This document shows, piece after piece, positions 1 to 9,556 of a stretch of DNA of 64,000 bases. Within the stretch, counting starts at the first letter, position 1. Every line of letters begins with the position of its first letter. A model generated the notes under the pieces. It saw only the letters and a list, made by a program, of their open reading frames with translations, searched no databases and had not been told where the DNA came from. Made by a program: the position numbers and the translations under genes. The DNA comes from Pseudomonas thivervalensis. GTDB lineage: Bacteria; Pseudomonadota; Gammaproteobacteria; Pseudomonadales; Pseudomonadaceae. The stretch spans positions 1 to 64,000 of the forward strand of contig NZ_LHVE01000001.1 of the NCBI RefSeq assembly GCF_001269655.1, written 5' to 3'.

Positions 1-96
1 AACGAACCGAAAGTTCGAAAACTCAAAGCAACACACAAACTATCGCATACCCATTCGCTGGCACGTGACCGCAAGGCACGCACCGGCTACCGAATT
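1..96 (+). other. 23S-5S intergenic spacer of an rRNA operon
   Basis: This stretch directly precedes the first 5S gene and has no coding signal. By position it should be the spacer between the 3' end of a 23S gene to the left of the window and the 5S genes. The 23S gene itself is not visible, so the assignment rests on context. Confidence 0.6.
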
Positions 97-212
97 TCTT
101 GACGACCATAGAGCATTGGAACCACCTGATCCCATCCCGAACTCAGCAGTGAAACGATGCATCGCCGATGGTAGTGTGGGGTTTCCCCATGTGAGAGTAG
201 GTCATCGTCAAG
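97..212 (+). rRNA. rrf: 5S ribosomal RNA, copy 1
   Basis: About 116 nt matching a Pseudomonas 5S rRNA. It contains the internal CCGAACTCAG and GTGAAACG segments of helices III and I/II, and its two ends (TTCTTGACGACC and GGTCATCGTCAAG) pair to form the terminal helix. It is followed 12 nt later by an intrinsic terminator. Exact ends are uncertain by a few bases. Confidence 0.93.
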
Positions 213-223
213 ATTAAATTCCG

Positions 224-262
224 AAACCCCTATCTGCTGATGCAGGTAGGGGTTTTGTTTTT
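224..262 (+). terminator. Rho-independent terminator after 5S copy 1
   Basis: A 14-bp stem (AAACCCCTATCTGC paired with GCAGGTAGGGGTTT) with a short loop, followed by a T-rich run. It would end transcription between the two 5S copies, at least partly. Confidence 0.85.
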
Positions 263-319
263 AGTAGAAGTCATCGATTTTACCGACACGTTGTTTTTGG
301 ACGGGTCGGACACAGAATT

Positions 320-435
320 TCTTGACGACCATAGAGCATTGGAACCACCTGATCCCATCCCGAACTCAGCAGTGAAACGATGCATCGCCGATGGTAGTGT
401 GGGGTTTCCCCATGTGAGAGTAGGTCATCGTCAAG
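320..435 (+). rRNA. rrf: 5S ribosomal RNA, copy 2
   Basis: A second 5S gene 223 nt downstream of the first. The two appear identical over the mature sequence by eye; flanking bases differ. It has its own terminator. Tandem 5S genes at the end of one rRNA operon are known in pseudomonads, so this is a local duplication and not a separate operon: there is no 16S or 23S between them. Confidence 0.93.
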
Positions 436-445
436 ATTGAATTCC

Positions 446-484
446 CAAAACCCCTGTCTGCATCGCAGACAGGGTTTTTGTCGT
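446..484 (+). terminator. Rho-independent terminator of the rRNA operon
   Basis: A stem of AAACCCTGTCTGC type (AAAACCCCTGTCTGC against GCAGACAGGGTTTTT) followed by T-rich sequence. Its stem differs from the first terminator, so it is not just a copy of the same unit. Confidence 0.85.
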
Positions 485-611
485 TTTGGGCCGGTAATCG
501 GATCGAGTCCCTGATGCCCCGGCAAACCCCCAATGCCGTTGCTATGCTGTGAGAGTCGGGCTCTGGCGATCAAAAGGGCCCGCGACGTCACTGGTCATGG
601 GGATTCCAATA

Positions 612-1247
612 ATGAAAAACCCTTATGCTCCCGGCTTCTGGTGCGCCACTGCGGCATTGCTGCTGCTTTCGGCCACTTATTTCTATGGCGTCATGCTTAC
701 GCACCAGATCGACAAGGCGCTGTTGTTCCTCGATAGCGCGGCGGCGTTGATTGGCGTGATATCCATTGCAATCGTGGCCTGGGCATCGCTTCAGGGCCAA
801 CGCATCAAGAAAAAACACCTCGAGCAAGGCAAGACCCTGGTGCTGATTTGGGACACCAAGGTGGCGCTGCGTCGTGTCGAAACGGTGTTTGACCGTTATT
901 TCTGGGGCAGCTATTGGCAGCCTGGCCGCACGTTCCAGGAAGTCATGGGTGAGCTTACCGGTACCCCACTGGAAAAAAGCCTGGAAGCCCTGAAAGTCCA
1001 GTGCGCAGCTCTGGACAAGCAGGTCACCCAAGACGACTGGCACTGGCTCAACAATGCCCGTGAATTGTGTGACGTGGCTAACGCCATGGCGCGGGAGCGC
1101 TACCAGCTGGATTTTTGCGATTCACGCGCAGAGTCATCAGGCGCGGCGGTGATCAATCGCGATTTCGAAGTGCTGGTGTACACCTGGACGGCCCGGCTCA
1201 AGACGTTTGATCATCAGCTCGACGAGATCGAACTCCAATATTCGTAG
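612..1247 (+). CDS. Small two-helix membrane protein of unknown function
   Basis: A 211-residue protein I do not recognise. The N-terminus has two hydrophobic segments (about residues 8-28 and 36-60). A mostly charged soluble part rich in Trp and Leu follows (about 65-211) and probably lies in the cytoplasm because the loop after helix 2 is Lys/Arg-rich (QRIKKKH). I chose the ATG at 612, with GGGGA eight bases upstream, over in-frame starts at 549 and 597 that lack a good ribosome site. It stands alone between the rRNA operon and a DUF945 gene. No enzyme motif is visible. Confidence 0.7.
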   Translation: MKNPYAPGFWCATAALLLLSATYFYGVMLTHQIDKALLFLDSAAALIGVISIAIVAWASLQGQRIKKKHLEQGKTLVLIWDTKVALRRVETVFDRYFWGSYWQPGRTFQEVMGELTGTPLEKSLEALKVQCAALDKQVTQDDWHWLNNARELCDVANAMARERYQLDFCDSRAESSGAAVINRDFEVLVYTWTARLKTFDHQLDEIELQYS

Positions 1248-1404
1248 ACCACCTCTCAAGAAAACGTTTTTACCCCTATAAACATTGGGCCCGCAGGGGT
1301 GCCTGATGGTAATCTCCCCTCCTCTTTGCGGCGTCGAGCCACACCCTTTGCGGGTCACGGAAGACGACGGCTTTCTTCAACCATGGATATCGATCGGGTC
1401 ACTC

Positions 1405-2910
1405 ATGAATAAATCAGCAAGCGTACTTCTGGGAATTGTCGTGGCAGTCGGGGCTATCAGCGCGGGCGGCGCCTGGTACACCGGGACCAAACTTGAAGGC
1501 GTATTGAAAAACGCGATTGCCGATAGCAATAAGCAGATGCAGACAGCCTTGGCCGGGTCCAACAGCACCGCCGCTCTGGAGCTGGTTTCCATGGACCGTG
1601 GCACATTCAGCAGCACCGCCCACTACCGCCTCAAAGGCGAAGGCGAAATGTTCGGTGGCGAGTCGGTCGAGCTGCTCTTCGTCGACCGGATCGAGCACGG
1701 TCCACTGCCATTCTCGCGCTTGATCACGCTCAAATGGCTGCCGGTCATGGCCACCAGTCACACCGCTCTCGAGCGCAATCCACTGACTGACAAGTGGTTC
1801 GCTGCCACCAAGGACCAGTCCCCGCTCAAAGGTGTAGTCAACCTGGGTTACGACCAGTCCATCAATGGCACCTACGAACTGCTGCCATTGGAAACGAAGC
1901 TGGATGAACAATCCCAGCTCACCTTCTCCGGCCTGAAAATCGACCTGGCGGCCAGCGCCCAAGGACAGAAGGTCAAGGCTGACGGCTACATGGACAGCTT
2001 CAAGTTGACCACCGTCACCGAAGACCAGACGCCCGTGCAGGTCGAGCTGAGCGGCCTGACATTGGCCAGTAACCTGAGCAAGAGCTCATACGGTTACTAC
2101 ATGGGTGACAACACCCTGCTGATGAGCAGCACCAAGGCCACCTTTGGCGAGCCAAAGTCGGTGCTGGGCCTGAAGAACTTCGAAATGAAGAACAGCAGCA
2201 GCGAGAACGGCACCAGCGCTTCGGGGCGTGCCGATTACAAGATCGGTGAATTGTCGTTCAACGACAAGACCATTGGGTCGGCGCAGATGGCGGTCAGCCT
2301 GAAGAACCTGGACATCCCGGCCACCATGTCGCTGATGCAGATTTACCAGACCAAGCTGCAACCCTACGAAAAAGCCGCTGCCGAGGCCGCAGCAGCCGGT
2401 GAGCCAGCGCCAGAGTTGAGTTTGACCGAAGCCGAGGAAGCCCAGGTCAAAGCCGATCTGGAAAAACTCCTGGCCGGTGCCCCGCAAGTGGCCCTGGAAA
2501 ATCTGTCGTTCAACACCGCCAACGGTGAAAGCCGTGCCAGCCTGATCGTTGATCTGACCAAGCCACAGTCCATGGACCTGCCGCCGGACGAATTGGGGCG
2601 CCAGTTGCTCGCCCTGCTGGATTTCAATCTCAAGGTGTCCAAGCCGATGCTGGTGGACCTGATGACCGTGCAAGCGCAGATGGAAGGCCAGACGGACGCC
2701 AAGCTGATCGCTGATCAAGCCACTGCCACCAGCGACATGTTCAGTGCCATGGCAGTCGGCACTCAACTGGCGACCCTCGAAGGCAACGACGTCGTGACCA
2801 AGCTGCACTACGCTAACAATCAGGTCGATTTCAACGGCCAGAAAATGACCGTTGAGCAATTCTCGGCATTCGTGATGAACAAGTTGGGTGGTGGCGTCGC
2901 CATCCAGTAA
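1405..2910 (+). CDS. DUF945 family protein (YdgA-like)
   Basis: A 501-residue protein with one N-terminal signal-anchor (about residues 5-25) and a long periplasmic part. The opening MNKSASVLLGIV and the GAWYTGTKLE segment fit the DUF945/YdgA family of inner-membrane-anchored periplasmic proteins, whose role is poorly defined. An Ala/Glu-rich linker (about 325-345, with AEAAAAGEPAPE) interrupts the C-terminal half, as is common in the family. The ATG at 1405 is preferred because an upstream extension to 1285 would put 40 unconserved residues before the signal anchor. It is a single-gene unit with a strong terminator right after the stop. Confidence 0.8.
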   Translation: MNKSASVLLGIVVAVGAISAGGAWYTGTKLEGVLKNAIADSNKQMQTALAGSNSTAALELVSMDRGTFSSTAHYRLKGEGEMFGGESVELLFVDRIEHGPLPFSRLITLKWLPVMATSHTALERNPLTDKWFAATKDQSPLKGVVNLGYDQSINGTYELLPLETKLDEQSQLTFSGLKIDLAASAQGQKVKADGYMDSFKLTTVTEDQTPVQVELSGLTLASNLSKSSYGYYMGDNTLLMSSTKATFGEPKSVLGLKNFEMKNSSSENGTSASGRADYKIGELSFNDKTIGSAQMAVSLKNLDIPATMSLMQIYQTKLQPYEKAAAEAAAAGEPAPELSLTEAEEAQVKADLEKLLAGAPQVALENLSFNTANGESRASLIVDLTKPQSMDLPPDELGRQLLALLDFNLKVSKPMLVDLMTVQAQMEGQTDAKLIADQATATSDMFSAMAVGTQLATLEGNDVVTKLHYANNQVDFNGQKMTVEQFSAFVMNKLGGGVAIQ

Positions 2911-2930
2911 GCCGTTCAAGCTGCACCTAA

Positions 2931-2967
2931 AGCCCGGACCGTGCATCACGCACGGCCGGGTTTTTTT
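2931..2967 (+). terminator. Rho-independent terminator after the DUF945 gene
   Basis: GCCCGGACCGTGC pairs with GCACGGCCGGG around a 6-nt loop and is followed by seven Ts. It separates the DUF945 gene from the pga operon. Confidence 0.88.
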
Positions 2968-3155
2968 ATGCCCACCGATCAGCGCTGCGGCGAAATCTGT
3001 ATCGATTCTGAAGAATTGTGGCGTTCTGAAAAATGACCTGCCCGGGAGTGCAAGACTAGGCCCATTAGAGCTTGGCTGGATTCCTTTGATCCGGCTTCCT
3101 GTTTGATGGGCAAGGGGGCACTGCGACCCGGCTGGCCATGTAAGGATGCTGACGA

Positions 3156-5636
3156 ATGCCGCGTACTGTGGGTCCTTTTATTCAACAGGGTTTGCGCCCG
3201 TTGTTTCGCCTCGCGCTGTGCAGCCAGTTGTGCTGGCCGGTGCTGGCGTTTGCCGATACCGCCTATGATCAAATGGTGCTCGACGCCCGGGCGGGCCATT
3301 ACACGCCGGCGCTGACGGTGCTGCGCCAAGTACCGGCCGGTCAGGCCAGCGCCGCGCAGATCAGCGACCACCTGCAGATCGCCAGCTGGGCCGGCTTCGA
3401 CACCGAAGTGGTGAAGGTCTACGAGACCCAGGGCCGCCATCGAGCGCTGCCCGTCCAAGCGTTGACTGCAACGGCTCGTGCCTATCGCAACCTCAAGCGC
3501 TGGGATGCGGCGACCGAGCTGTACCGCCAGGCCTTGGTGATCGACCCTCAGAATCCTGATTTGCAACTCGGCCTGGCCTTGACCCAGGCCGATGCCGGCA
3601 AGCCCGACGAAGCTGTCACCCGTGCCAAGGCCCTGGTCGCTGCCAAGCCGACAGATCCGATGCGTCGGCTGGCACTGGGTTATGCCTTGACCCGCGCCAA
3701 CAGCCCCCACGAAGCGCTGTTCGAATACGACCAGGCCTTCACCCGTGCCGGCAACAGTCCAGAGGTTGCCCGCGAATACATCTACGCCCTGCAACGCGCG
3801 CGGCTGCCGGAGCCGGCGCTGCGCCTGGCGCGCCTGCAGCCGGGGTTGATCGACCGTGGCGTGCAGCGGCGCCTGGAAGGTGACGTTGCCGCCGAACGAG
3901 TGCGCCTGGCGGACATGGCCAGCCGCAGCGAACAGGAGCGCTTCGTCATCGCCGACCGCGCCCTCGCCGACTACGACAAGTTGCTCGCCACCTGGACCCC
4001 GGTGGCCGAGGCCCATGACGACGTACTCCGTTGGCGCATCGATCGCATGGGCGCCCTCAATGCCCGCGCCCGTCGGGCTGAAGTGATTGCCGAATTCCAG
4101 AAGCTGATCGCCGAGGGCGTGAGCATTCCCACTTATGCCCTGCGTTGGGTGGCCTCTTCCTATCTGGAGCAACGAGAGCCGGAAATCGCTGTCGATCTGT
4201 ACCGCCGGGTTCTGATCGCGCCGGATGCCGATCCTGCGGAGCGCTTTGAAGACAGCACTGCGCTCTACTACGCGTTGCTGGAAAGTGAAAAATCCGAAGA
4301 GGCCCGTGCACTGGCCGAAGACATGGCGAAGTCCCAGCGTCCTCGCGTCGAACTCAAGGGGCTGCCGATCGGCAACCCCAACGATGAATGGATGGACGCC
4401 CAACAACTCGCCGCCCAGGCGGGTACTTATGGCGCCGACTTGCCTTCTGCCGAGGCGCGCCTGGAAACCCTGGTCAATCAAGGTCCCGGCAACACGGGGA
4501 TGCGCTTGGCCCAGGCCGATCTGTACCAGGCCCGGGACTGGCCGCGCCGTTCGGAAAGCCTGCTCAAAGAAGTCGAGGCGACGATCCCGCGCAACCGTGA
4601 TCTGGAAATCGCCCAGGCCCGCGCCGCCATGGATTTGCAGGAATGGCGGCAGATGGATGCGCTGACCGACGATGTGGTCGCCCGCTACCCGGAGAACGCT
4701 CACGTCAAGCGCCTGCAACGCCAGCGCGAGGTCCACGACATGGCCGAGCTGCGCATCGAGGCCTACACCGGCAAGAGTTATGGCGGTGGCAACGGTGATG
4801 CCGGTGCAGTCACCGGCAGCCGAGACTTTGGTATCGAAACGCTGCTCTACAGCCCGCCCATCGATGAAGACTGGCGGCTGTTCGGCGGTGCCGGCTACGC
4901 CACCGGTGATTTCGAGGAAGGCACCGGCCATCACCGTTGGCAGCGCCTGGGTGTGGAGCGTCGCACCCGGGACATGACCCTGGAAGCGGAAGTCTCCAAT
5001 CATTCGTATGGCTCCGGCGACAAGCAGGGCGCGCGTGTGGCCGTGGCACGAGACATTGACGACCACTGGCAGTACGGCGGCAGCCTGGACTATCTCTCGG
5101 CCAATACCCCGCTGCGGGCGCTCAACAGCGGCATTCGCGCTAACGGCGGGAGTGGTTTCGTCCGTTGGCGGGCCAATGAAAGCCGCGAGTGGCGACTGGC
5201 GGTCAGCCCGTCCCATTTCAGCGACGGCAACAACCGTCTCGAAACCCAACTGACCGGCCGCGAGGGCATCTACAGCGCACCGCGCCTGCAAGTGGAGCTG
5301 GGTCTGGAAGTGGGCGCCAGCCGCAACAGCGGCTCCAACGAAGTGCCCTATTTCAACCCGAAAGCGGATTTCAGCGTGATGCCGACCGTGAGTGCCAACC
5401 ACGTCTTGTATCGCCGCTACGAAACCACGTGGAGCCAGCAGTTCCAGGTCGGTGCCGGTACCTACAGCCAACGCGACTACAACACCGGGGCCATGGGATT
5501 GCTCAGCTACGGCCAACGTTTCATCTGGAATGACGTGCTGGAGGCCGGTGCCGCGCTGAGCTGGCTCAACCGCCCCTACGACGGCGATCGCGAAAGCGAT
5601 CTGCGCCTGCTTGTCGACCTCACCTACCGCTTCTAG
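3156..5636 (+). CDS. pgaA: PgaA, outer-membrane porin for poly-N-acetylglucosamine (PNAG) export
   Basis: First gene of a complete pgaABCD operon. 826 residues, close to the roughly 807 of E. coli PgaA. A signal peptide (about 1-34, cleavage likely after VLAFA) precedes a periplasmic TPR superhelix (about 40-520, with repeats such as ATELYRQALVIDPQNPDL). The C-terminal third has alternating aromatic beta strands and ends in Tyr-Arg-Phe, the terminal Phe expected of an outer-membrane barrel. In the family the TPR part binds PgaB and partly deacetylated polymer, and the barrel lets PNAG out. The start at 3156 has AAGGA at 3142-3146 as ribosome site; AAGGATG here also resembles an RsmA/CsrA motif. 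Confidence 0.93.
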   Translation: MPRTVGPFIQQGLRPLFRLALCSQLCWPVLAFADTAYDQMVLDARAGHYTPALTVLRQVPAGQASAAQISDHLQIASWAGFDTEVVKVYETQGRHRALPVQALTATARAYRNLKRWDAATELYRQALVIDPQNPDLQLGLALTQADAGKPDEAVTRAKALVAAKPTDPMRRLALGYALTRANSPHEALFEYDQAFTRAGNSPEVAREYIYALQRARLPEPALRLARLQPGLIDRGVQRRLEGDVAAERVRLADMASRSEQERFVIADRALADYDKLLATWTPVAEAHDDVLRWRIDRMGALNARARRAEVIAEFQKLIAEGVSIPTYALRWVASSYLEQREPEIAVDLYRRVLIAPDADPAERFEDSTALYYALLESEKSEEARALAEDMAKSQRPRVELKGLPIGNPNDEWMDAQQLAAQAGTYGADLPSAEARLETLVNQGPGNTGMRLAQADLYQARDWPRRSESLLKEVEATIPRNRDLEIAQARAAMDLQEWRQMDALTDDVVARYPENAHVKRLQRQREVHDMAELRIEAYTGKSYGGGNGDAGAVTGSRDFGIETLLYSPPIDEDWRLFGGAGYATGDFEEGTGHHRWQRLGVERRTRDMTLEAEVSNHSYGSGDKQGARVAVARDIDDHWQYGGSLDYLSANTPLRALNSGIRANGGSGFVRWRANESREWRLAVSPSHFSDGNNRLETQLTGREGIYSAPRLQVELGLEVGASRNSGSNEVPYFNPKADFSVMPTVSANHVLYRRYETTWSQQFQVGAGTYSQRDYNTGAMGLLSYGQRFIWNDVLEAGAALSWLNRPYDGDRESDLRLLVDLTYRF

Positions 5637-5648
5637 AAGAGTTTGAAG

Positions 5649-7646
5649 ATGCCTGTCATTTCGCGATTCATCCTTCTGCTGGGGGTCTTGCTGATCAGCG
5701 CTTGTGCCCAGCAAGCCCCGGCGTTCACGCCACCTTCGCAACGTCCGCTGGCGGCCAACGATGCCCCGTGGCCGAAGAACCATGTGCTCGGCATCGCCTA
5801 CCACGATGTCGATGACCGAGACCCGGACCAGGCGCTGGTGGCCGTGCGCACCGAACGACTGATCGAACAGCTGGCGTGGCTGCGGGAGAACAATTACCAG
5901 CCGGTCACGGTGGATCAGATCATCACGGCCCGCAATGGCGGCCCGGAACTGCCGCCGCGTGCGGTGCTGCTGAGTTTCGACGACGGCTACTCAAGTTTCT
6001 ATACCCGCGTCATGCCCATCCTGCGCGCCTATAACTGGCCGGCAATTCTCGCCCCGGTCGGCAGTTGGGTAGACACGCCGTTGGATAAAACGGTGGATTT
6101 CGCCGGGGTGCCGCGCAAGCGCTCGGAATTCCTGACCTGGGAACAGATTCGCGAGGTGTCGAAATCGGGCCTGGTGGAAATCGCCGCCCATACCGACGCC
6201 AACCACAAAGGTGTACTGGCCAACCCGCAAGGCAACCAGCAACCCGCTGCGACCACCCGACGCTACGACCCCGCCACAGGTCGTTACGAGACAGAGGCCG
6301 ATTTCCAGGCTCGGCTGCGCAAGGACGTGGCGGCCATTTCCGAGAAGATCCGCAAGGTCGCCGGCTACAGCCCGCGCGTCTGGGTCTGGCCTTACGGTGA
6401 GGCCGATGGTACGGCGTTGCAGGTGATTGGCGCCGAGGGCTATCAGATGGCCCTGACCCTGGAGGACGGTCTCGACAGCCTGGATAACCTGATGAGCGGC
6501 CCACGCTTCCTGGTGGCGTCCGATCCGGATGGCGCTCATTTCGCCGAAAGCATCGTGTCGGTGCAGACGCTGGACCCGATGCGTGTGGTGCACGTCGACC
6601 TGGATTACGTCTACGATCCAGACCCGGTGCAGCAGGAGGCCAACGTCGGCAAGTTGGTCCAGCGCATTTCCGACCTGGGCGCCAATACGGTGTTCCTGCA
6701 AGCCTTCGCCGATCCGAAAGGCGACGGCCTCGTGCACTCGTTGTACTTCCCCAACCGTCATCTGCCGGTACGTGCCGACCTGTTCGATCGGGTTGCCTGG
6801 CAGTTGCGCACCCGGGCCAATGCCAAGGTCTATGCCTGGATGCCGGTGCTCAGTTTCGCCCTGGACGCGAAGTTGCCACGGGTCCAGCGCTGGGATCCGG
6901 AAACCGGCAAGACCGGCGTCGCCCCGGACCAATACGTGCGCCTGTCGCCGTTCGACCCGAACGTGCGCAAGGTCATCGGCGAGATCTACCAGGACCTGGC
7001 GCGGATGAGCTCGTTGGATGGCGTTCTGTACCATGACGACGCCGTGTTCTCCGACTTCGAGGATGCCAGCCCCGCGGCCCTGAAAGTCTATGCCGCCCAG
7101 GGCTTGCCGACGTCCATCGCCGCCCTGCGGGACGATCCGGCGGCGATGCGCCGCTGGACCCGTTTCAAGAGCCGCTACCTGATCGACTTCACCCATGAGC
7201 TGACCGCCAAGGTCCGGGCGATTCGTGGCCCGCAGGTCCTGACGGCGCGCAACATCTTTGCCGAGCCGATGCTCAACCCGGAAAGCGAAGCCTGGTTCGC
7301 CCAAAACCTCGACGATTTCCTCGGCGCCTACGACTGGACGGCACCGATGGCCATGCCGCTGATGGAAAAGCAGACCCGCGAGCAATCCGGCCCCTGGCTC
7401 GAACGCCTGGTGGACACCGTCAAGGCTCGCCCCGGCGCGCTCAAACGCACAGTGTTCGAACTGCAGGCTCGTGATTGGCACAGCAAGCCGGTCAGTGACA
7501 TCGACGGCGAACAACTGGCCGACTGGATGGGGCGCCTCAAGCGCAAAGGCGTGACCAGCTTCGGCTACTACCCGGACAACTTCATCGAAGACCAGCCCGC
7601 TGTGAAAACCGTGCGGCCGGCGCTCTCCAACAAGTGGAATCCTTGA
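5649..7646 (+). CDS. pgaB: PgaB, PNAG N-deacetylase/hydrolase lipoprotein
   Basis: 665 residues (E. coli 672). An N-terminal lipoprotein signal with lipobox LISAC puts the acylated Cys at residue 19. The polysaccharide deacetylase domain carries the metal and catalytic residues Asp111-Asp112 (SFDDGY) and His181 and His186 ([10 protein letters not shown]), matching E. coli D114, D115, H184 and H189. The C-terminal half (about 310-640) is the glycoside-hydrolase-like domain that binds and cuts PNAG. PgaB partly deacetylates PNAG in the periplasm so that it can pass PgaA. I prefer the ATG at 5649 (AGAAGAG seven bases upstream) to a TTG two codons earlier. It starts 12 nt after pgaA stops. Confidence 0.94.
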   Translation: MPVISRFILLLGVLLISACAQQAPAFTPPSQRPLAANDAPWPKNHVLGIAYHDVDDRDPDQALVAVRTERLIEQLAWLRENNYQPVTVDQIITARNGGPELPPRAVLLSFDDGYSSFYTRVMPILRAYNWPAILAPVGSWVDTPLDKTVDFAGVPRKRSEFLTWEQIREVSKSGLVEIAAHTDANHKGVLANPQGNQQPAATTRRYDPATGRYETEADFQARLRKDVAAISEKIRKVAGYSPRVWVWPYGEADGTALQVIGAEGYQMALTLEDGLDSLDNLMSGPRFLVASDPDGAHFAESIVSVQTLDPMRVVHVDLDYVYDPDPVQQEANVGKLVQRISDLGANTVFLQAFADPKGDGLVHSLYFPNRHLPVRADLFDRVAWQLRTRANAKVYAWMPVLSFALDAKLPRVQRWDPETGKTGVAPDQYVRLSPFDPNVRKVIGEIYQDLARMSSLDGVLYHDDAVFSDFEDASPAALKVYAAQGLPTSIAALRDDPAAMRRWTRFKSRYLIDFTHELTAKVRAIRGPQVLTARNIFAEPMLNPESEAWFAQNLDDFLGAYDWTAPMAMPLMEKQTREQSGPWLERLVDTVKARPGALKRTVFELQARDWHSKPVSDIDGEQLADWMGRLKRKGVTSFGYYPDNFIEDQPAVKTVRPALSNKWNP

Positions 7647-7647
7647 C

Positions 7648-9003
7648 ATGCTCGACAGACTGCTCGCCCTGCTGGTGCTGGCGATCGTCCTTGGGGTGCC
7701 CCTGGGCCTGATCTTCCTGGTCACCGGGCAATTCCTGATGGACTTCGTGTTCTTTTACCCACTGTTCATGTCCGGGCTGTGGATCGCCGGCGGCCTGTAT
7801 TTCTGGCTGCACTGGGAGCGCCACTGGTCGTGGCAGGACGACACCTTGCCCCCGGCCCTGGCGGGCGAGCCGCTGATCAGCATCCTGATCCCGTGTTTCA
7901 ACGAAGGTGACAATGTCGCCGACACCATTCACGCGGCGCTGGGCCAGCACTACCCGAACATCGAAGTCATCGCCATCAACGACGGCTCCAAAGACAACAC
8001 CGCCCAGATGCTCGATCAACTGGCGGCGGAAGACCCGCGTCTGCGCGTCTTGCACTTGGCGGAAAACCAGGGCAAGGCGGTCGCCCTGCGCATGGGCGCC
8101 ATCGCGGCGCGCAGCGAATACCTGGTGTGCATCGACGGTGATGCGCTGCTGGCGCCGAACACCTGTGCTTATCTGGTGGCGCCAATGCTGGACAATGCCC
8201 GTCTCGGCGCGGTGACCGGCAACCCGCGGATCCGCACCCGCTCGACCCTGGTGGGTCGTGTCCAGGTCGGCGAGTTCTCCTCGATCATCGGTTTGATCAA
8301 ACGCACCCAGCGGGTTTTCGGGCGGATCTTCACCGTGTCCGGCGTGATCGTCGCGTTCCGTCGCACGGCCCTGCATCGGGTCGGCTACTGGAGCCCGGAC
8401 ATGATCACCGAAGACATCGACATCAGTTGGAAGCTGCAACTGGATCACTGGAGCATCTTCTACGAGCCGCGCGCGCTGTGCTGGATCCTCATGCCCGAAA
8501 CCCTGCGCGGCCTGTGGCGGCAACGGCTGCGCTGGGCCCAGGGTGGCGCCGAAGTGCTGTTCAAGAACATCCGCGGCATCTGGCAATACCGCCACCGCTA
8601 CCTGTGGCCGCTGCTGTTCGAATACTGCCTGTCCACCGGCTGGGCGTTCACCTTCCTGCTGTCGGTGATTTTCTGGGGCGCCGGCAAGTTCGTCGAAATG
8701 CCAGCGGCCATTGCCGTGGATCACCTGATGCCGCCTGCCTTCACCGGGTTGCTGCTGGCGGTGGTGTGCCTGCTGCAGTTCGCGGTGAGCATCCTGATCG
8801 ACCGGCGCTACGAAAAAGGCCTGTGGCACATCATGTTCTGGGTGGTCTGGTACCCGTTGGTGTTCTGGCTGATCAGCCTGTTCACCACGCTGGTGAGCTT
8901 TCCCAAAGTGCTGTTCGGCCAGCATCAGAAGCGTGCGCGCTGGATCAGTCCGGATCGCGGCATCAAACCGTTCGATGATCAGGAAGAGGAAGTGATCCGA
9001 TGA
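7648..9003 (+). CDS. pgaC: PgaC, PNAG synthase (family 2 glycosyltransferase)
   Basis: 451 residues. Two N-terminal membrane helices (about 4-28 and 33-53) are followed by a cytoplasmic GT2 domain and C-terminal helices (about 310-430). The GT2 signature residues are present: Asp112 (INDGS), Asp163/Asp165 (DGD), Asp256 (TEDID) and the processivity motif QRLRW at 292-296. In E. coli PgaC polymerises UDP-GlcNAc into beta-1,6 PNAG and needs PgaD; the PgaCD pair is activated allosterically by c-di-GMP. The gene begins one base after the pgaB stop and overlaps pgaD by four bases, so translation is probably coupled. Confidence 0.95.
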   Translation: MLDRLLALLVLAIVLGVPLGLIFLVTGQFLMDFVFFYPLFMSGLWIAGGLYFWLHWERHWSWQDDTLPPALAGEPLISILIPCFNEGDNVADTIHAALGQHYPNIEVIAINDGSKDNTAQMLDQLAAEDPRLRVLHLAENQGKAVALRMGAIAARSEYLVCIDGDALLAPNTCAYLVAPMLDNARLGAVTGNPRIRTRSTLVGRVQVGEFSSIIGLIKRTQRVFGRIFTVSGVIVAFRRTALHRVGYWSPDMITEDIDISWKLQLDHWSIFYEPRALCWILMPETLRGLWRQRLRWAQGGAEVLFKNIRGIWQYRHRYLWPLLFEYCLSTGWAFTFLLSVIFWGAGKFVEMPAAIAVDHLMPPAFTGLLLAVVCLLQFAVSILIDRRYEKGLWHIMFWVVWYPLVFWLISLFTTLVSFPKVLFGQHQKRARWISPDRGIKPFDDQEEEVIR

Positions 9004-9506
9004 AAATTATCAGGACCCGGCAGCGGCCTTTTCTGGTGGTCATCGATGCGCTTTTCACCGTGCTGGCGTGGGTGGGGCTGTTGTATTTGCTGGTCAATGG
9101 GTTGTGGCCGTTGTTCGACAGCCAGGCCGGCCCGCGTCTGGGAGGGTCGTTGTTCGACACCCTGGGAACCCTGCAAGTCTATGGTTGGATCGCGTTGGTC
9201 AACGCGGTGCTGCTGATTACCTGGGCGCGTTATCAACAGCGCAAAAGCCGCAGCTTCGCCCAGCGTCGGCTGCCGGCTCCAGTGGTGGATGACCAAGGCT
9301 TGAGCGCCAGTTTCAAGTTGACCGGCGAGCGCTTGGATACGCTGCGCCAGCCCGGCTCGAAGATCATCCACAACAACCAGGAGGGCGACATCAGCCATGT
9401 CGTGCCGCATTTCCACTTGCTCAGCCCGGAGCTGCAACCACCGCCCTTGGCACCGCTGGAGCGGCCACGGGTTATCCATTTGCCGGCCGATCAGTCCGTG
9501 CATTGA
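9000..9506 (+). CDS. pgaD: PgaD, accessory subunit of PNAG synthase
   Basis: 168 residues, somewhat longer than E. coli PgaD (137), with the extra length at the C-terminus. Two membrane helices (about 13-36 and 60-80) flank a short periplasmic loop. A charged cytoplasmic tail follows. The start codon overlaps the pgaC stop (ATGA). Sequence similarity to the family is weak, as usual for PgaD; the call rests on size, topology and place as the last gene of the operon. In E. coli PgaD and PgaC together bind c-di-GMP and PgaD is degraded when c-di-GMP is low. Confidence 0.85.
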   Translation: MKIIRTRQRPFLVVIDALFTVLAWVGLLYLLVNGLWPLFDSQAGPRLGGSLFDTLGTLQVYGWIALVNAVLLITWARYQQRKSRSFAQRRLPAPVVDDQGLSASFKLTGERLDTLRQPGSKIIHNNQEGDISHVVPHFHLLSPELQPPPLAPLERPRVIHLPADQSVH

Positions 9507-9522
9507 TGCAAGCTGACCCACC

Positions 9523-9546
9523 GCCATCGCGAGCAAGCCCCACAGG
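9523..9546. repeat. Half REP element (type A), degraded
   Basis: GCCATCGCGAGCAAGC followed by CCCACAGG, matching one arm of the GTGGGAGCGAGCTTGCTCGCGATGGC palindrome found elsewhere in the window. It lies between the convergent pgaD and Rieske/FAD genes. Confidence 0.6.
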
Positions 9547-9556
9547 GGATTTGGGG

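Noticed and set aside
1285..1404. N-terminal extension of the DUF945 protein by 40 residues
   Set aside because: It would put a polar stretch before the signal anchor and has no ribosome site; ATG 1405 fits the family.
2979..5804. A 941-codon open frame antisense to pgaA, and similar long antisense frames opposite pgaB, the MHS transporter, gabD, gabT, the chemoreceptor and mgoA
   Set aside because: High-GC codon bias opens frames on the opposite strand. None has family motifs, ribosome sites or sensible composition, and the sense genes are well supported.
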